The notes beneath the pieces are model-generated. The model searched no databases. It saw nothing but the letters and a program-made list of their open reading frames with translations, and was not told the origin of the DNA. Positions 6,877 through 7,442 of a stretch of 7,442 nt of DNA are shown in pieces. The translations under genes and the position numbers were made by a program. Origin of the DNA: Patescibacteria group bacterium (GTDB lineage Bacteria > Patescibacteriota > Microgenomatia > UM-FILTER-40-11); assembly GCA_023473205.1 (NCBI GenBank), contig JAMCYY010000012.1:1-7442 (forward strand), given 5' to 3'. The stretch's first letter is position 1. Each line of letters starts with the position of its first letter.

Positions 6877-7209
6877 ATATTCTAAATAAAGTCTTTCGCG
6901 GTCTGTCTCAGCTTGATGCAGCTGTTTTTCAATATTTTTAAGAGCTTCTTTTAAATAGGGCTTCTTACTGAAGTCCAGCATATTGCTAATTTCTGCCCAT
7001 TGAACTAAAAGCTGGTGCCGCCGATTTTCCAGGCCTTGCCTCACCAGTTGAAATTGAACATGGCGACTTAAGCCATGCCACTCCGCAAAATTCGCTAAAT
7101 ATTTTGGCTCATACTCCCCCATATCCACAGCTTTCTGTAAAGTCAAATAATTACCGGAGGGTAAAGGCGAAGAACTTTTACCTTTTTCCAAATCATCTTC
7201 AAATCCCAT
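6862..7209 (-). CDS. Small helical hypothetical protein
   Basis: The 115-residue product has a low-complexity start (EKGKSSSPLPSG, about 8-19) and then a mostly helical charged body: YLTLQKAVDMGEYEPKYLAN, FAEWHGLSRHVQFQLVRQGL, and a likely coiled coil at 84-112 (YLKEALKNIEKQLHQAETDR). It has no membrane segment, signal peptide or cysteine. I recall similar proteins with the EWH.LSRH pattern in Patescibacteria, but no function is known to me. The start is the ATG at 7207-7209, with an extended -10 immediately upstream and no Shine-Dalgarno sequence. It lies 18 nt downstream of another minus-strand gene and overlaps the convergent TPR gene by 15 nt at the 3' ends. The overlap frame is not conserved with the TPR gene, and both look real because both have ordered helical sequence. 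Confidence 0.75.
   Translation of the reverse strand: MGFEDDLEKGKSSSPLPSGNYLTLQKAVDMGEYEPKYLANFAEWHGLSRHVQFQLVRQGLENRRHQLLVQWAEISNMLDFSKKPYLKEALKNIEKQLHQAETDRERLYLEYSVGE
6909..6929 (+). terminator. Candidate intrinsic terminator for the TPR gene
   Basis: CAGCT (6909-6913) pairs with AGCTG (6920-6924) around a 6-nt loop and is followed directly by TTTTT (6925-6929). It lies 33 nt after the TGA of the TPR gene and inside the convergent gene. The stem is only 5 bp, so it is weak, but position and U-tract fit. Confidence 0.3.
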
Positions 7210-7215
7210 AAGCGG

Positions 7216-7224
7216 ATGATATCA
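7216..7224 (-). promoter_or_regulatory. Extended -10 promoter with predicted leaderless start for the 115-residue gene
   Basis: On the minus strand, TGATATCAT is a TGn extension plus TATCAT (5/6 match), with 6 nt (CCGCTT) to the ATG at 7209, so transcription should start at or next to the start codon. It lies in the 18-nt gap after the upstream gene, and no -35 box is seen. It is part of the 10-bp palindrome ATGATATCAT (7216-7225), so a chance match is possible. Confidence 0.4.
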
Positions 7225-7227
7225 TAT

Positions 7228-7442
7228 TTAAGTTTTTCCCCTCTTTTGGTTTTCCGACTGCAGTCTTTCAAGAAATAAAGCTCCATTGCACCCAAATTTT
7301 CTAAACTCTTTGAAGGTTTTTCGGTCAACAAAATAGACGTTAATTCCTATCTGAAGCATGGCCTCAAGTGATGAAGGATACTCTACTTTCTTTATCGGCT
7401 TAACACTTTGTGCTGAGATATATTCACTGTCTCCCACAAGTT
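7228..7442 (-). CDS. C-terminal end of an unrecognised protein (start outside window)
   Basis: The minus-strand frame is open from the right edge to a TAA at 7228-7230, showing about 70 residues. A GTG at 7435-7437 could serve as a start, but the frame stays open beyond it (a Leu codon at 7438-7440), so the gene more likely begins outside the window. The visible part has an alternating pattern GINVYFVDRKTFKEFRKFG, compatible with a beta strand and helix of an alpha/beta domain, then CNGALFLERLQ and a basic tail ending KRGKT. I do not recognise a family. It lies 18 nt upstream of the 115-residue gene in the same direction, so the two may be co-transcribed. Confidence 0.65.
   Translation of the reverse strand, partial: LVGDSEYISAQSVKPIKKVEYPSSLEAMLQIGINVYFVDRKTFKEFRKFGCNGALFLERLQSENQKRGKT

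Noticed and set aside
6874..6885. TGA read as glycine, as in some Patescibacteria (Absconditabacteria, Gracilibacteria)
   Set aside because: No long frame contains an in-frame TGA, and glycines are encoded by GGN. Reading through this one would add only three residues, so it gives no support for recoding.
7143..7331. Minus-strand ORF of 62 codons overlapping two other minus-strand frames
   Set aside because: It overlaps the 115-residue gene and the right-edge gene in another frame and shows no ordered protein pattern, so it is a shadow.

Overview
This is an AT-rich window with short intergenic gaps. It most likely comes from an ultra-small bacterium of the Patescibacteria/CPR group, probably Microgenomates-like. 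Three things support this. The valyl-tRNA synthetase has the PNANDPMHMGH version of the ATP-binding signature and ends right after the anticodon-binding domain. The solute-binding protein is held by a membrane helix rather than a lipid. Several hypothetical proteins resemble ones I recall from such genomes. The placement is from memory of these families, not from a search. The genetic code looks standard: no long frame contains an in-frame TGA, and TGA ends one gene.

Layout, left to right. Positions 1-2262 hold two minus-strand genes: a membrane-anchored extracellular solute-binding protein (895-2262) and, 3 nt downstream, a nucleotidyltransferase-fold protein that runs off the left edge (1-891). 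A 126-bp divergent intergenic region follows, with a near-perfect extended -10 promoter on the plus strand. The plus strand then carries a 564-residue membrane protein of unknown function (2389-4083) and valS (4140-6407), which is preceded by an extended -10 so close to its ATG that the mRNA is predicted to be leaderless. The 115-bp gap after valS holds a perfect 14-bp inverted repeat inside a second, outer inverted repeat, and a candidate promoter for a small membrane-anchored TPR protein (6523-6876). That gene converges with, and overlaps by 15 nt, a small helical hypothetical gene on the minus strand (6862-7209). Upstream of the latter, 18 nt away, is the 3' end of another minus-strand gene (7228-7442) that enters from the right edge.

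Functionally this is a mixed neighbourhood: one translation enzyme, one nutrient-capture protein without its transporter partners, and several proteins of unknown role. No convincing Shine-Dalgarno sequence precedes any of the complete genes. No tRNA, rRNA, CRISPR array or transposase was seen, and no gap exceeds 300 bp. The least explained elements are the 564-residue membrane protein, the nested inverted repeat after valS, the A/T-only tract inside the nucleotidyltransferase gene, and the leaderless promoter arrangement.
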